Shown in pieces: positions 11,758-23,295 of a stretch of 64,000 bases of DNA. This DNA is from Marinobacter sp. BGYM27. Lineage in GTDB: Bacteria; Pseudomonadota; Gammaproteobacteria; Pseudomonadales; Oleiphilaceae. The notes under the pieces are model-generated. The model did no database searches. It was not told the DNA's origin and saw nothing but the letters and a program-made list of their open reading frames with translations. Numbering within the stretch: position 1 is the first letter of the stretch; each line of letters begins with the position of its first letter. The stretch lies in the NCBI GenBank assembly GCA_025153445.1, contig JANZNS010000005.1, positions 186,001 to 250,000 of the forward strand, written 5' to 3'. The translations under genes were made by a program, and so were the position numbers.

Positions 11758-12105
11758 TTAATGCCCCCACAGAATCTGAACACCCCAAACAACGTAGACG
11801 AACATAGCCGTCCCGCAGAGCGCCTGAATCAGGAACCTTGGCGCCGTCGCTTTTACGTAGTCCGTGGTAACCGTCCAGAGCCCGACCCAAGCGTGGGCAC
11901 CCATGGAAATCAGCGCCATCAGACTGAAAATCCGGAACCAGGTTTGATGGAAAAGCGCTCCCCAGCTCGCATAATCGACATCAGTAAACAACAGGAAGCC
12001 GAGCAGGAACAGGGTATAAAGAGCAAGTACGTAAGCGGTTACACGCTGGACCATCCAGTCATATGCGCCGCTACGTCCGAGGTTAGTAATGCTGCTTACT
12101 GCCAT
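11758..12105 (-). CDS. sdhD: Succinate dehydrogenase membrane anchor, SdhD
   Basis: Small integral membrane subunit that anchors SdhAB and shares the ubiquinone and heme b sites with SdhC. Its 115 residues form about three hydrophobic helices. The segment ISMGAHAWVGLWTVTTDYV carries the histidine expected to ligate heme, followed by the conserved Asp-Tyr. It overlaps sdhC by 10 bp, indicating coupling. Assigned from position and pattern. Confidence 0.95.
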   Translation of the reverse strand: MAVSSITNLGRSGAYDWMVQRVTAYVLALYTLFLLGFLLFTDVDYASWGALFHQTWFRIFSLMALISMGAHAWVGLWTVTTDYVKATAPRFLIQALCGTAMFVYVVWGVQILWGH

Positions 12106-12473
12106 ATCCAGACTCCCGCCAGAACAATGAGAATGACAGAGATGACAACAGTCGCCTTGGCCGCCAGACGACCACTTTGCAACTCTTCACCAATGCCCAT
12201 ATCCATAAGCAGGTGTTTGATACCCGCTACGAGGTGATATAGCAGGGCCGAAAGGATGCCCCAGATAATCAGTTTCGCCAGGAAACTGCTAAGCAAGTCA
12301 TTTACCGCATTAAAACCGCTCTCGCCCTCAAGAGACAAATCCAGGCCGTACAAAAGGAAACCCATACCTATAAAGATAATGATTCCGCTCGTGCGGTGCA
12401 GGATCGAAGTGATCGCCGGCAATGGAAAATGAAACTTGCTGAGATCGAGATTTACTGGTCGTTTACTGTTCAC
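12096..12473 (-). CDS. sdhC: Succinate dehydrogenase cytochrome b556 subunit, SdhC
   Basis: Heme-binding membrane subunit of complex II, 125 residues with three membrane helices. The motif HRTSGIIIFIG and the heme-ligand region LYHLVAGIKHLLMD are present. The start is GTG at 12473, giving the family N-terminus MNSKRPVNLDLSKF. A weak GAGAG lies just upstream. It is the first gene of the long minus-strand TCA operon, with a candidate promoter at 12643-12671. Confidence 0.95.
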   Translation of the reverse strand: MNSKRPVNLDLSKFHFPLPAITSILHRTSGIIIFIGMGFLLYGLDLSLEGESGFNAVNDLLSSFLAKLIIWGILSALLYHLVAGIKHLLMDMGIGEELQSGRLAAKATVVISVILIVLAGVWIWQ

Positions 12474-12642
12474 AGCTCTCTCACACTCTTTATTGTCCGG
12501 CGTTACAACGTATTGATTCGCGGGACTGGTGGTTGGTGTAGTTCGATTATCTTTTCTTGCAGAACACTGGAGGGAGTATACCGCAGGTCAGCGCGTCGCC
12601 TTTGGCGCGAAGACCGGATATGTCCTCATTTCCGGGCTAAGG

Positions 12643-12671
12643 ATTATAAGGAGTGCCCCCCGGAATTACAA
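12643..12671 (-). promoter_or_regulatory. Candidate sigma-70 promoter for sdhC
   Basis: Minus strand TTGTAA (12671-12666), a 17-bp spacer and a perfect TATAAT (12648-12643). Transcription would begin near 12636 and leave a leader of about 160 nt before the sdhC GTG. The spacing and -10 are good; the -35 matches four of six positions. Confidence 0.6.
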
Positions 12672-12880
12672 ACAAGCAATGGACAGAAATGCCCTCATCT
12701 CAAGGCAGTTAGCGTTAATCGGTGCCAAGGCACCCCCTAATCCAACTCTTGATGGGCGACAGGGTAAGACCATGGTCTAACACTATCAACCACCCTAGTT
12801 GACATAGAAAAACTCGTCACATTTGTGCCCTGATCTCCAAAGGATTGTGACTAAAAGCATGGAAAATCCGTCATCATCCA

Positions 12881-12908
12881 TTGACAAAAAAAGCCAACAG
12901 CCTATATT
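12881..12908 (+). promoter_or_regulatory. Candidate sigma-70 promoter for gltA
   Basis: A perfect TTGACA (12881-12886), a 16-bp spacer and TATATT (12903-12908). The predicted start near 12915 leaves an unusually long leader of about 260 nt before the gltA ATG, which suggests post-transcriptional control or a second promoter. Confidence 0.65.
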
Positions 12909-13176
12909 TTGCCGCCACGCTTCAAAACTGCGTGCGGACCCAACGCCGGGTTAAAAGCGTCGATTTAGCGAAATAATCAGGCAAATGTCGGACTGCTTTC
13001 GCAGCTCCAGCACGTCTCCTGGCGTGGTTGGCCGTGACCTCACGGGACGATCTTGCAATAATATGCGTTTTCAAGAGAGCGACCGGCGGCAAAGCAACTG
13101 TTTTGTCGGATGTACGACGCGTGCGGGCGTTCCGGACCGCTTTCTTACGCCAGAAATGCTGATATAGGAGAGCACC

Positions 13177-14451
13177 ATGACCGACAAGAAAGCACAGCTT
13201 TCGGTGGGTGATAAATCAATCGAGCTGCCCGTTTATGCCGGCACGGAAGGCCCCGACGTCATTGACGTCAGAAGCCTCGTCCAAGAAGGCGTATTCACAT
13301 ACGATCCAGGTTTTGTATCCACAGCAGCTTGCGAATCAAAGATCACCTACATTGACGGTGCCAATGGTGTTTTACTACACCGCGGTTATCCGATCGAACA
13401 ACTCGCAGAGCATTCTGATTACCTCGAAGTCTGCTATCTGTTGCTAAATGGCGAACTGCCGACCAAGGAACAGGGCGACCTTTTCCGCGATACGGTCAAG
13501 CATCACACCATGATCCACGACCAAATGCGTCATTTCTTTAGCGGCTTCCGCCGCGATGCGCACCCGATGGCAATCATGTGCGGCGTAGTAGGCGCGCTTT
13601 CTGCGTTCTACCATGACCAAATGGACGTCACCAGTGAAGTGGAGCGGGAAATCACTGCCCACCGCCTGGTTGCGAAGATGCCAACCATTGCAGCCTGGTG
13701 CTACAAGTACTCTGTTGGTCAGCCATTCGTTTACCCGCGTAACGACCTCTCCTACTCGGAAAACTTCTTGCAAATGATGTTTGGCAATCCCTGCGAGAAC
13801 TATGAGGTTAACCCGATCCTGGCCAAGGCTATGGATAAGATCTTTATCCTGCATGCCGACCACGAGCAAAACGCCTCCACATCGACAGTTCGTCTGGCCG
13901 GCTCAACTGGCGCCAACCCTTACGCTTGCATAGCGTCTGGCATTGCAGCACTCTGGGGCCCTGCTCACGGCGGCGCCAACGAAGCTGTTCTGGACATGCT
14001 GGCAGAAATTGGTGACGAATCGAATATCGACAAATTCGTCGCCAAGGCGAAAGACAAGAACGATCCATTCCGCCTGATGGGCTTTGGTCACCGTGTTTAC
14101 AAGAACTTTGATCCACGCGCCAAAGTCATGAGCGAAACCTGCCACGAAGTTCTGACGGAACTCGGCCTGGAAAATGACCCCATGCTGCGCATTGCTCAGC
14201 GACTGGAGCAGATTGCCCTTGAAGATCCGTACTTCGTTGAGCGCAAGCTGTATCCGAACGTCGATTTCTACTCCGGCCTGATCCTGAAAGCTGTGGGAAT
14301 CCCAACCTCAATGTTTACGGTCATCTTCGCGATGTCCCGCACCATTGGCTGGTTCTCCCATTGGAACGAAATGGTCAGTGGCGATTACCGCATCGGCCGT
14401 CCGCGTCAGCTCTATACCGGAGCAAGCAAACGCGACTATCCTGCAAAGTAA
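13177..14451 (+). CDS. gltA: Citrate synthase (type I, hexameric class)
   Basis: Condenses acetyl-CoA with oxaloacetate at the entry of the TCA cycle. The 424 residues are typical of the Gram-negative NADH-regulated type. Active-site segments are visible: [30 protein letters not shown] with the substrate histidine, and [13 protein letters not shown]. The start has AGGAG seven bases before ATG. It is divergent from sdhC, as in many gammaproteobacteria, and is followed by a strong terminator. Confidence 0.98.
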   Translation: MTDKKAQLSVGDKSIELPVYAGTEGPDVIDVRSLVQEGVFTYDPGFVSTAACESKITYIDGANGVLLHRGYPIEQLAEHSDYLEVCYLLLNGELPTKEQGDLFRDTVKHHTMIHDQMRHFFSGFRRDAHPMAIMCGVVGALSAFYHDQMDVTSEVEREITAHRLVAKMPTIAAWCYKYSVGQPFVYPRNDLSYSENFLQMMFGNPCENYEVNPILAKAMDKIFILHADHEQNASTSTVRLAGSTGANPYACIASGIAALWGPAHGGANEAVLDMLAEIGDESNIDKFVAKAKDKNDPFRLMGFGHRVYKNFDPRAKVMSETCHEVLTELGLENDPMLRIAQRLEQIALEDPYFVERKLYPNVDFYSGLILKAVGIPTSMFTVIFAMSRTIGWFSHWNEMVSGDYRIGRPRQLYTGASKRDYPAK

Positions 14452-14470
14452 TCAATTTGCACGGATTCCG

Positions 14471-14503
14471 AAAAGGGCTGCACATTGTGCAGCCCTTTTT
14501 TGT
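14471..14503 (+). terminator. Rho-independent terminator after gltA
   Basis: A stem of about 13 bp (14471-14483 with 14487-14499) has a three-base loop and runs into a T tract. It starts 20 bp after the gltA stop. Confidence 0.9.
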
Positions 14504-14547
14504 TTGTCACTGTATAAAAATAAAAAGTCATCGGAGGTAATCAGTTT

Positions 14548-15444
14548 ATGGCGCTTAACATCACCTTTATCGGGCTCGGAGTGATGGGCTTTCCCATGGC
14601 CGGCCACCTGGCGAATGCCGGTCACACCGTCACTGTCTTCAACCGTAACCCGGACAAAGCAAACCAGTGGCTCCAGAAATATTCGGGAAGTGCCTGCGAA
14701 ACGATTCGGGAAGCGGTCAAAGATGCCGATTGCGTGCTGACCTGCGTCGGCGCCGATCCCGACCTTGAGTCTGTATACCTGGGAAGCGACGGCATCATCG
14801 CCAATACCCCGTCAGGGGCACTGCTAATCGACCACACCACCGCGTCAGCGGGCATTGCCGAGCAGTTGGCCGCTGCAGCAGAAGATGTTGGGCATACCTT
14901 TATTGACGCCCCCGTCTCTGGCGGACAACAAGGTGCGGAGAACGGCAAGCTGACGATCATGTGCGGCGCTGCGGACGACGCGTTTTCACGCGCACTCCCC
15001 TTACTCGAGGCATATGGGCATGCCATCACTCACATGGGCAAGCCAGGCCGCGGCCAACTGACCAAGATGGTTAATCAAATTACCATCGCAGGGCTCGTTC
15101 AGGGACTGTCGGAAGGCCTGCACTTCGCCGAACAGGCGGGCCTGGATCAGCGAAAGGTGATCGACGTCATATCCAAAGGCGCCGCTCAGTCGTGGCAAAT
15201 GGAAAATCGCGCCGACACGATGATCGCCGACGAATACGAACACGGGTTTGCTGTGAACTGGATGCGTAAGGACTTGGATATATGCCTGAGCGAAGCCAGA
15301 AAACGCAACGCTACCCTGCCTGTCACAGCGCTCGTTGACCAGTTCTATGCTGATGTCCAGGCCATGGGCGGCGGCCGCTGGGATACCTCAAGCCTACTCA
15401 GGCGATTGAGCACCCAGGCGCGCAGAGAGCAAAACAAAGACTGA
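14548..15444 (+). CDS. NAD(P)-dependent beta-hydroxyacid dehydrogenase family protein
   Basis: Resembles 3-hydroxyisobutyrate and tartronate semialdehyde reductases: cytosolic enzymes that oxidise or reduce beta-hydroxyacids. The 298 residues begin with the cofactor motif FIGLGVMGFPMAGHLANAGH. The substrate signature DAPVSGGQQGAENGKL is near residue 118, and the catalytic lysine lies in the segment TKMVNQITIAG. N33-R34 in place of an acidic residue after the second strand suggests NADPH preference. The exact substrate cannot be told. GGAGG precedes the ATG. It stands alone, convergent with topA. Confidence 0.85.
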   Translation: MALNITFIGLGVMGFPMAGHLANAGHTVTVFNRNPDKANQWLQKYSGSACETIREAVKDADCVLTCVGADPDLESVYLGSDGIIANTPSGALLIDHTTASAGIAEQLAAAAEDVGHTFIDAPVSGGQQGAENGKLTIMCGAADDAFSRALPLLEAYGHAITHMGKPGRGQLTKMVNQITIAGLVQGLSEGLHFAEQAGLDQRKVIDVISKGAAQSWQMENRADTMIADEYEHGFAVNWMRKDLDICLSEARKRNATLPVTALVDQFYADVQAMGGGRWDTSSLLRRLSTQARREQNKD

Positions 15445-15476
15445 TAATCCGGCCATTCACCTCAGGTAATGGACAT

Positions 15477-15504
15477 AAAAAAAGGGGCGTGAAGCCCCTT
15501 TTTT
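15477..15504. terminator. Bidirectional terminator between the dehydrogenase gene and topA
   Basis: A GGGGC / GCCCC stem is flanked by an A run on one side and a T run on the other, extending the stem. It can therefore end transcripts from both convergent genes. Confidence 0.85.
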
Positions 15505-15537
15505 CGTCGCTTGATGCAAAACAGCATCCAGTTAGCG

Positions 15538-18183
15538 TTATTTCTTTTTATCTTTTATTTCCCACTTTCCGCCGGAATAGTAAGCACTCCAACCGGTAGC
15601 CTTACCCTCTTTTTCCGTCATCACGTACTGTTCCTTGGTCTTCCGGCTGTAGCGAATGACCGCTGGATTCCCCTCAGGGTCTTTCTCAGGCGCATCCATC
15701 AAAAAGCCATACTTGGGGTCGATCTCGTCACGATGTGGCTTGATCTCTTTCACAAGCGGTGCTCGGGTTTCCCTGTTTTTCGGGAATTTGCTCGCAGCCA
15801 GGAAAAGCCCTGACGCACCATCGCGCAAGACATAGGTGTCGTCCACTTTTTCACATTGAAGCTCTGGCATCGGCACCGGATCCATCTTCGGTGGCGCAGG
15901 CTCCCCCGAGCGCAGAAGCTTGCGGGTGTTCTTGCATTCATCATTGGTACAGCCGAAATACTTGCCGAAACGGCCTGTTTTCAACTGCATTTCCGAGCCG
16001 CACTTGTCACATTCCAGAGTCGGGCCGTCATAACCCTTTATCCGGAACGTACCCTCCTCAATTTCATGGCCAGGACAGTCTGGAGTATTGCCGCATACAT
16101 GCAACTTGCGGTGCTCATCAATCAGATAGCTGTCCATCGCAGTGCTGCAAATCGGGCAACGGCGCTTCATCCGCAACAAGCGGGTCTCGCCCTCACCTTC
16201 CACATCGTCATCCGCGCTGACGACTTCGTCACCCGACACCAGGTTGATCGTCGTCTTACAGCGCTCCTTCGGAGGCAGCTGATAACCCGAGCAGCCCAGG
16301 AAAACGCCGGTACTGGCGACCCTGATCTGCATCGGTCGGGAGCAGGTTGGGCATTTGATATCCGTATCGGTGGGCGTATTACCGCGCATTCCGCCGTCTT
16401 TGGAATCAGTTCCAGCGCTATCAAGCTGCTTCTTAAAGCGACCATAAAAGCCATTGAGAACAGTTTTCCAATCGACGCCACCCTTGGCGATATCGTCCAG
16501 CTCTTCTTCAAGGCGCGCAGTAAAGTCGTAGTCCATCAGGTTGGTGAAGGACTCCTTCAAGCGATCGGTTACGATGTCACCCATCTTCTCCGCGTAAAAA
16601 CGACGATTCTGGAGACGCACATAACCGCGATCCTGAATAGTGGAGATAATCGAGGCATAAGTGGAGGGCCGTCCAATACCCCGCTTTTCAAGCTCCTTCA
16701 CCAGACTCGCTTCCGTGTAGCGCGGCGCCGGCTTGGTAAAGTGCTGGGTCGGATCAACTTTTGTCAGATCAAGCTGTTCGCCTACCTTGATGTCTGGCAG
16801 TGCAATGTCTTCGTCTTTTCTGGAAGCCTGAGGCGCCGCTTTAAGAAAACCTTCAAACTTGATTATGCGGCCACGGATCCGCAGCTCGTAATCCGCCGCA
16901 GCAACTGCGATTGAAGTGCTCAAAAATTCAGCATCCGCCATCTGACAAGCGATAAACTGACGCCAGATAATGTCGTAGAGGCGCTCAGCATCCTTCTCAA
17001 GCCCGCTAATATCAGCCGGGCGTCGGGTCACATCAGTAGGCCTGATGGCCTCGTGAGCCTCCTGAGCACCTTCCTTGCTACCGTATACCCTTGGCGCATC
17101 GGGCATGTAGTTCTTGCCGAACTGCTTCTCGATATACTCACGGCAACTGGTTACTGCATCCTGACTCAGGTTGGTAGAGTCAGTACGCATGTAGGTGATA
17201 AAACCGGCTTCATACAGACGCTGGGCCAGCATCATGGTTTTCTTGACGCTGAAGCTCATCCGGTTACTGGCTGCCTGCTGCAGCGTCGACGTAATAAACG
17301 GTGCGCTTGGCCTGGATTTGGTTGGCTTGTCTTCACGCTTGGCGACTTTGAAGTCGGACGCCTTCAGCGTTTTGACGTGTGCCGACGTTTCAGACTCACT
17401 GGTTGGGCGAAACGCCTTGTCGCCCTGGCGAGTGACTTCAAATCGCATGGGCTGCTTGGCATTCTGAGGCGTCAAATCCGCATGGACCTGCCAATACTCC
17501 TCAGGAATAAAAATACGAATTTCTTTTTCGCGCTCTACAATCAGCCGTACAGCAACAGACTGCACCCGCCCTGCTGACAGGCCTCTCGCGAGCTTGCTCC
17601 ACAGAAGCGGCGACACCATGTAACCCACAACACGATCCAGGAAACGGCGAGCTTGCTGGGCGTTTACGCGATCCGTATCAAGCGTACTCGGCTCTTTAAA
17701 TGCCTCTTTGATCGCGCGTTTGGTGATCTCGTTAAATACCACCCGGCGGTATTTATCGTCGTCGCCGCCGATCGTTTCCCGCAAGTGCCAGGCAATAGCC
17801 TCCCCCTCGCGGTCCAAATCCGTCGCGAGATAGACATGCTCGGCATCTTTCGCGAGCCGCTTAAGTTCGCTGACGACCTTTTCCTTACCGGGCAGTATTT
17901 CGTAACGCGCACTCCAGTCATTTTCCGGGTCAACACCCATACGATTGACGAGCTGATCTCGCGATTTACGAATCTTGTATTCCGCTTTCTCTTCAGGCGC
18001 CATCTTGCGCGTCAATGCCGCTTGGCGCGCGCGCTCTTTGGGATCGCTCTGAGTACCACTGCCGCTTACCGGCAGATCACGAATATGACCGACACTGGAT
18101 TTCACGATGTAATCGGAACCCAGGTACTTATTGATGGTTTTCGCTTTTGCCGGTGACTCGACAATGACGAGATTCTTACCCAT
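15538..18183 (-). CDS. topA: DNA topoisomerase I
   Basis: Type IA enzyme that relaxes negative supercoils. The 881 residues begin with a TOPRIM domain ([12 protein letters not shown]; acidic triad in [12 protein letters not shown] near 121-132). The catalytic tyrosine is Y331 in [13 protein letters not shown]. The C-terminal third has three cysteine clusters typical of topoisomerase zinc ribbons: [17 protein letters not shown] and CDKCGSEM. A lysine-rich tail (KWEIKDKKK) follows. A Shine-Dalgarno AAGGAA precedes the ATG. It is apparently monocistronic. Confidence 0.98.
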   Translation of the reverse strand: MGKNLVIVESPAKAKTINKYLGSDYIVKSSVGHIRDLPVSGSGTQSDPKERARQAALTRKMAPEEKAEYKIRKSRDQLVNRMGVDPENDWSARYEILPGKEKVVSELKRLAKDAEHVYLATDLDREGEAIAWHLRETIGGDDDKYRRVVFNEITKRAIKEAFKEPSTLDTDRVNAQQARRFLDRVVGYMVSPLLWSKLARGLSAGRVQSVAVRLIVEREKEIRIFIPEEYWQVHADLTPQNAKQPMRFEVTRQGDKAFRPTSESETSAHVKTLKASDFKVAKREDKPTKSRPSAPFITSTLQQAASNRMSFSVKKTMMLAQRLYEAGFITYMRTDSTNLSQDAVTSCREYIEKQFGKNYMPDAPRVYGSKEGAQEAHEAIRPTDVTRRPADISGLEKDAERLYDIIWRQFIACQMADAEFLSTSIAVAAADYELRIRGRIIKFEGFLKAAPQASRKDEDIALPDIKVGEQLDLTKVDPTQHFTKPAPRYTEASLVKELEKRGIGRPSTYASIISTIQDRGYVRLQNRRFYAEKMGDIVTDRLKESFTNLMDYDFTARLEEELDDIAKGGVDWKTVLNGFYGRFKKQLDSAGTDSKDGGMRGNTPTDTDIKCPTCSRPMQIRVASTGVFLGCSGYQLPPKERCKTTINLVSGDEVVSADDDVEGEGETRLLRMKRRCPICSTAMDSYLIDEHRKLHVCGNTPDCPGHEIEEGTFRIKGYDGPTLECDKCGSEMQLKTGRFGKYFGCTNDECKNTRKLLRSGEPAPPKMDPVPMPELQCEKVDDTYVLRDGASGLFLAASKFPKNRETRAPLVKEIKPHRDEIDPKYGFLMDAPEKDPEGNPAVIRYSRKTKEQYVMTEKEGKATGWSAYYSGGKWEIKDKKK

Positions 18184-18502
18184 GGCGACGTTATGTTCCT
18201 TTCAAAGATATCCAGCAGTATAAATGGATACCCGGATGATCTGTTTCAGAGAGACACTGGACAGATGCCCCACTCCCGAAGCGGAAAGCAGCTCTTCAGT
18301 GCATCTCAATAATGGCGAAAAATCAGGCTGCTAGGGCATCACTCGCCTGCAGCTGAGTTATAGGTGCTCTGTTTTACAGGGTCAAGGTGATCAGCACAAC
18401 CCATCAATGGCGTTTGAAGTCATGCTCGCTCTCAACGCTGCCTACCACTGACCTAAAAAAAAGCCCGGACAAACGCCGGGCTTTTTTCAACTCAGGGGAC
18501 GA
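18184..18502. other. Intergenic region between fadA and topA (319 bp)
   Basis: Holds the fadA terminator at one end and the topA upstream region at the other. A minus-strand TATACT (18222-18217) could serve topA but lacks a recognisable -35. Nothing else is supported. Confidence 0.5.
18460..18487 (-). terminator. Rho-independent terminator after fadA
   Basis: AAGCCCGG (18461-18468) pairs with CCGGGCTT (18476-18483) around a seven-base loop, with A and T tracts on the flanks. It ends the fadBA operon 16 bp past the stop and, being symmetrical, may work both ways. Confidence 0.85.
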
Positions 18503-19705
<1,203 letters not shown>

Positions 19706-19712
19706 TCAGGGT

Positions 19713-21860
19713 TCAACCGAAGAACTTCTCGCCGGTTTTGGCCATTTCACGCAGCTTCTCGGTCGGATGATACAAAGGACCCAGATCTGCAAACTTGTCT
19801 GCCAGTTCGACGAATTCGGCAACGCCCATATCGTCGATGTAACGCAGAGCACCACCACGGAACGGAGGGAAACCGATACCGTAGACCAGACCCATATCGG
19901 CATCTGCAGGTGACTCAACAATGTTATCTTCCAGGCAGCGAACGGTTTCCAGGCATAGAGGAATCATCATTCGCGCAATGATGTCTTCATCGCTGAAGTC
20001 ATTCTTGCTCTGAACGACAGGCTCAAGCAGTTTGTAGGTTTCTTCGTCTACAACCTTCTTCTGCTTACCTTTACGGTCCAGCTCGTACTTGTAGAAGCCT
20101 TTGTCGTTCTTCTGACCGTAACGGTCATTATCGAACATCACGTCAATGGCTGTTGTGCCTTCATGCTTCATGCGATCCGGGAAGCCGTCAGCCATTACTT
20201 CGCCTGCGTGCTTGCCTGTGTCCATGCCGACAACGTCAAGCAGATACGCGGGGCCCATCGGCCAGCCAAACTTCTCCATAACCTTGTCGACTTTCTGGAA
20301 GTCAGCGCCGTCACGTACCAGGCCGATAAATCCACCGAAGTATGGGAACAGAACACGGTTAACCAGGAAGCCCGGGCAATCATTCACGACGATCGGGGTT
20401 TTGCCCATTGCCTTGGCGTACGCCACGGTAGTGGCAATCGCACGGTCACTGGTTTTCTTGCCACGGATAACTTCAACCAGCGGCATCATGTGTACCGGGT
20501 TAAAGAAGTGCATGCCGCAGAAGTTTTCAGGACGCTTGAGGTTTTTCGCCAGCAGATCGATAGAAATAGTCGATGTGTTGGAGGTCAGGATTGCGTCATC
20601 GCGAACGTGCTCTTCAGTTTCGCGCAGTACTGCATCCTTGACTTTCGGGTTTTCGACAACAGCTTCAACAACCAGATCCACACCCTTGAAATCACCGTAA
20701 TTAAGGGTTGGAGTGATGCTATTGAGAACATCAGCCATTTGCTCGGGCTTCATCTTGCCCTTGCCTACGCGCTTGGTGAGCAGCTTTTTGGCTTCTTTCA
20801 GGCCCAGCTCAATGCCGTCCTGATTGATGTCCTTCATGACGATGGGCGTGCCTTTCAGTGCAGACTGATACGCAACACCGCCACCCATGATGCCTGCACC
20901 CAATACGGCAGCAAGCTTCACATCGTTCGCTTCTTTTTCCCAGTCCTTGGCCTTTTTCTTAAGCTCCTGATCGTTCAGGAACAGACCAACAAGACAGGCA
21001 GCAACATTGGTTTTCGCCATTTTGGCAAAACCTTTTGCTTCTACTTCCAGAGCCTTGTCACGGGTAAGGCCGGCATGCTTCTGCATGACTTTGATTGCCT
21101 CAACCGGAGCCGGATAGTTTTTACCCGCTTGCGCGCCAACAAAAGCTTTAGAGATCTCGAACGCCATCATGCTTTCCATGGCATTCAGCTTGATCTTGCC
21201 TTTCTTCTCTTCGCGGCGCGCCTGGTAATCCAGCTTGCCTTCGTTGCACTGATTGATCAGAGACAGCGCGGCTTCCAGCTGCTTGTCACCTTCAACAACC
21301 GCATCGACTGCGCCAGTTTTAAGGGCCTTGTCAGCACGGTTTTCGCCACCGGCCGCAATCCATTCTACGGCGTAATCAACGCCAATCAGGCGCGACAGAC
21401 GCACGGTACCGCCGAATCCGGGGAAGATGCCGAGCTTGACTTCCGGCAGGCCAACCTTCGCTTTTGGATCCATGATGCGGTAGTCGGTAGCCAGGCAGAG
21501 CTCGAAACCGCCGCCCAGCGCCATACCATTAATGATGGTAACGGTCGGGAACGGCAAGTCTTCGATTGCACTGAATACTTCGTTCGCTTTGAGGTTATTG
21601 GCTACCAGATCTTCTTCCGAGCCAGCAAACAGCTCTGTGAATTCGGTGATATCAGCGCCAACAATAAAGCTGTCTTTGGAACTGGTTACCACCAGCCCCC
21701 TGATATTCTTGGCTGCTTTCAATTGGTCGGCTGCGGCACCAAGCTCTTCGATTGTGAGGCGATTGAACTTGTTAACTGACTCGCCTTGGAGGTCGAAGTT
21801 CAGCTGAGCGATTCCGCCTTCGATCTCTTTAACCGTGATGGCTTTACCTTCGTAAATCAT
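19713..21860 (-). CDS. fadB: Fatty acid oxidation complex alpha subunit (FadB)
   Basis: Multifunctional enoyl-CoA hydratase / 3-hydroxyacyl-CoA dehydrogenase with isomerase and epimerase activities. The 715 residues begin with the crotonase domain, whose catalytic glutamates are E120 in GGGFELCLA and E140 in GLPEVKLG. The dehydrogenase domain follows (NAD motif [13 protein letters not shown]; catalytic histidine in [12 protein letters not shown]). The start is ATG at 21860. A TTG one codon earlier is open but unnecessary, and TGGAGA lies at proper distance. The FadR/PsrA operator expected of such operons was not recognised. Confidence 0.97.
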   Translation of the reverse strand: MIYEGKAITVKEIEGGIAQLNFDLQGESVNKFNRLTIEELGAAADQLKAAKNIRGLVVTSSKDSFIVGADITEFTELFAGSEEDLVANNLKANEVFSAIEDLPFPTVTIINGMALGGGFELCLATDYRIMDPKAKVGLPEVKLGIFPGFGGTVRLSRLIGVDYAVEWIAAGGENRADKALKTGAVDAVVEGDKQLEAALSLINQCNEGKLDYQARREEKKGKIKLNAMESMMAFEISKAFVGAQAGKNYPAPVEAIKVMQKHAGLTRDKALEVEAKGFAKMAKTNVAACLVGLFLNDQELKKKAKDWEKEANDVKLAAVLGAGIMGGGVAYQSALKGTPIVMKDINQDGIELGLKEAKKLLTKRVGKGKMKPEQMADVLNSITPTLNYGDFKGVDLVVEAVVENPKVKDAVLRETEEHVRDDAILTSNTSTISIDLLAKNLKRPENFCGMHFFNPVHMMPLVEVIRGKKTSDRAIATTVAYAKAMGKTPIVVNDCPGFLVNRVLFPYFGGFIGLVRDGADFQKVDKVMEKFGWPMGPAYLLDVVGMDTGKHAGEVMADGFPDRMKHEGTTAIDVMFDNDRYGQKNDKGFYKYELDRKGKQKKVVDEETYKLLEPVVQSKNDFSDEDIIARMMIPLCLETVRCLEDNIVESPADADMGLVYGIGFPPFRGGALRYIDDMGVAEFVELADKFADLGPLYHPTEKLREMAKTGEKFFG

Positions 21861-22390
21861 CAACTGATCTCCAGTCTGTGTTTGGAACTGCTATTGAGCG
21901 CCGGTTTCTGGCTTTGTTCCAAGCCATAAAAACCCACGTTGTTTGCAGAGAGATTTCGGTCACTGCCCGATTATCAACACCGAAATTCATACGGTCGTTT
22001 GAATCGAGTGCTGCACACGATGTGAAAAAATCCGTCGTTTGTCAATTTGTTTCTTTCTGCTAAGGGTACTGCAGAGCATGCGGACACCGGCCTTGATTGA
22101 GCGCTGGCGTAATTAGACGAGCAAATACATAAGGTTGTAAGCACTTTTTGGCGCTGCGCACGAAAACAGGCTCCCATCGGTAAAATAAGTTTACAAAACG
22201 GGGTTCTCGTACTTACCCAAAACCGCTTGATTGGCGCGCGCAGTTAATTTAGCCTCAAACTCAAACCGGCGTCCAACAGCCTAATGGCACTACAGACAAT
22301 ACGCTTATAACCGAAAGAACAACAAGCCTTGTTGTTGCGCCGAATAATAACAACACCCTTCTGACAATAAGAAACTGGAGATCGACACCG
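21861..22390. other. Intergenic region between fadB and the exported-protein gene (530 bp)
   Basis: Divergent upstream region of two genes. A TTGACA hexamer on the minus strand (22045-22040) has only a weak partner (CATCGT) at 17 bp. On the plus side TATAAC (22306-22311) lies just before a perfect dyad. No coding sequence or RNA gene is supported. Confidence 0.5.
22318..22336. repeat. Perfect dyad AACAACAAG-C-CTTGTTGTT, possible operator
   Basis: Two 9-base arms are exact inverted copies around one central base, 7 bp after a TATAAC hexamer and 54 bp before the ATG of the 22391 gene. The one-base centre favours a protein-binding site over an RNA hairpin. No known regulator consensus is recognised. 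Confidence 0.6.
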
Positions 22391-23239
22391 ATGACCCACA
22401 ACGGTAATTGGTTAAGGGGATGCGCGACACTCATCGTTGCCCTCACCCTGTCTACCGCCTCTTTCGTAGCGCAAGCTGCGAGTGACCCGCTTCTGGCCAG
22501 CCTCCACCATTTCCGGATCAGTAACTTTAGTGCGCTCAACGCGTATTACCAGTTCACTGTCAGCGGTGATACCGAAATACTGAACGAAGTTGTTGCTGCG
22601 GTGAACGACTCCAACTCCGAAATGAACACAATCAGCACCGATGCCAAAGGTGTGCTGAATGACGATCAGATCAGCCAGCTCACCAAAGAGTTCGACAGCT
22701 ACAAGAATCTGATGCGTCAGAACATTAACGATGTCAGAAAGAACGGCTACCCGGATCTGCGTCTGGTTTCTGACATGGCCAACCAGGCTCAGACACTGAG
22801 CGTTATCTCTGACGAGCTGTATGAGATTTCCCAGTCTTCAGAGGGTATTCAGGTCGATCAGCGCGTTGAAGCGGCTCGCTCTGCAGCGCTGCTGATGGCG
22901 AAGATGATGACCAAGTATTCGGCGCGTTCAACATCTTCTGTGTCACAAACTTTTCAGGGCGCAGCCTCTGAAGAAGCACTTGACGTGCAGGCGAGGAAAT
23001 TCGACTCCCTCATCAGCCAGATTACGACTAACAACACCTACACAGGTGAGCTGAAGGAAACGCTTCATAGCGTTGCGTCCAAGTGGGGATTTATTCGCGG
23101 ATCCTATATTAACTTTAACGAAAACAACGTCTCTTTCGTTATTGATCGCTACTCAAAAGGCATTCTGAGCGAGCTCAACGAAGCGATCAACCTGATGACC
23201 GGAACCACTTCGCAAGCCGGCAATCAAGCCACCAGCTAA
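22391..23239 (+). CDS. Exported helical protein of unknown function
   Basis: Not recognised. The 282-residue product has a clear signal peptide: basic start, hydrophobic run ATLIVALTLSTASFVAQA, and probable cleavage after AQAA near residue 30. The mature part looks nearly all alpha-helical and has no cysteine. It carries many polar Asn/Ser/Asp residues and a repeated style of amphipathic helix, a little like sensory four-helix bundles, but no membrane return or signalling domain follows. A periplasmic location is inferred. GGAG precedes the ATG by nine bases, and it has its own terminator and a dyad in front. It is a single-gene unit. Confidence 0.8.
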   Translation: MTHNGNWLRGCATLIVALTLSTASFVAQAASDPLLASLHHFRISNFSALNAYYQFTVSGDTEILNEVVAAVNDSNSEMNTISTDAKGVLNDDQISQLTKEFDSYKNLMRQNINDVRKNGYPDLRLVSDMANQAQTLSVISDELYEISQSSEGIQVDQRVEAARSAALLMAKMMTKYSARSTSSVSQTFQGAASEEALDVQARKFDSLISQITTNNTYTGELKETLHSVASKWGFIRGSYINFNENNVSFVIDRYSKGILSELNEAINLMTGTTSQAGNQATS

Positions 23240-23263
23240 GCAATAAGGCGAGTCAAATAACAG

Positions 23264-23295
23264 GCGGACACTGGATGACCAGCGTCCGCTTTTTT
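23264..23295 (+). terminator. Rho-independent terminator after the 22391 gene
   Basis: GCGGACACTGG pairs with CCAGCGTCCGC (one mismatch) around ATGA and is followed by six T. The T run overlaps the last bases of the convergent gene. Confidence 0.9.

Larger units (their letters stand above)
12474..13176. other. Divergent control region between sdhC and gltA (703 bp)
   Basis: A long non-coding stretch between the two TCA transcription units. It carries one candidate promoter toward sdhC and one toward gltA, described separately. GTCACA and TGTGAC form a widely spaced inverted repeat (12816-12821, 12846-12851). A 60-codon open frame (12985-13167) has no good Shine-Dalgarno and ends exactly at the gltA ribosome binding site. 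Confidence 0.6.

Noticed and set aside
12816-12851. GTCACA...TGTGAC as a CRP/Vfr site
   Set aside because: The half-sites are in the wrong order and 24 bp apart, so they do not fit TGTGA-N6-TCACA.
12985-13167. Annotating the 60-codon leader frame as a gene
   Set aside because: No Shine-Dalgarno and no protein features; kept only as an observation.
20163-21779. A 538-codon open frame antisense to fadB
   Set aside because: It lies wholly inside fadB on the opposite strand, has no family features and reflects codon bias. FadB is unambiguous.
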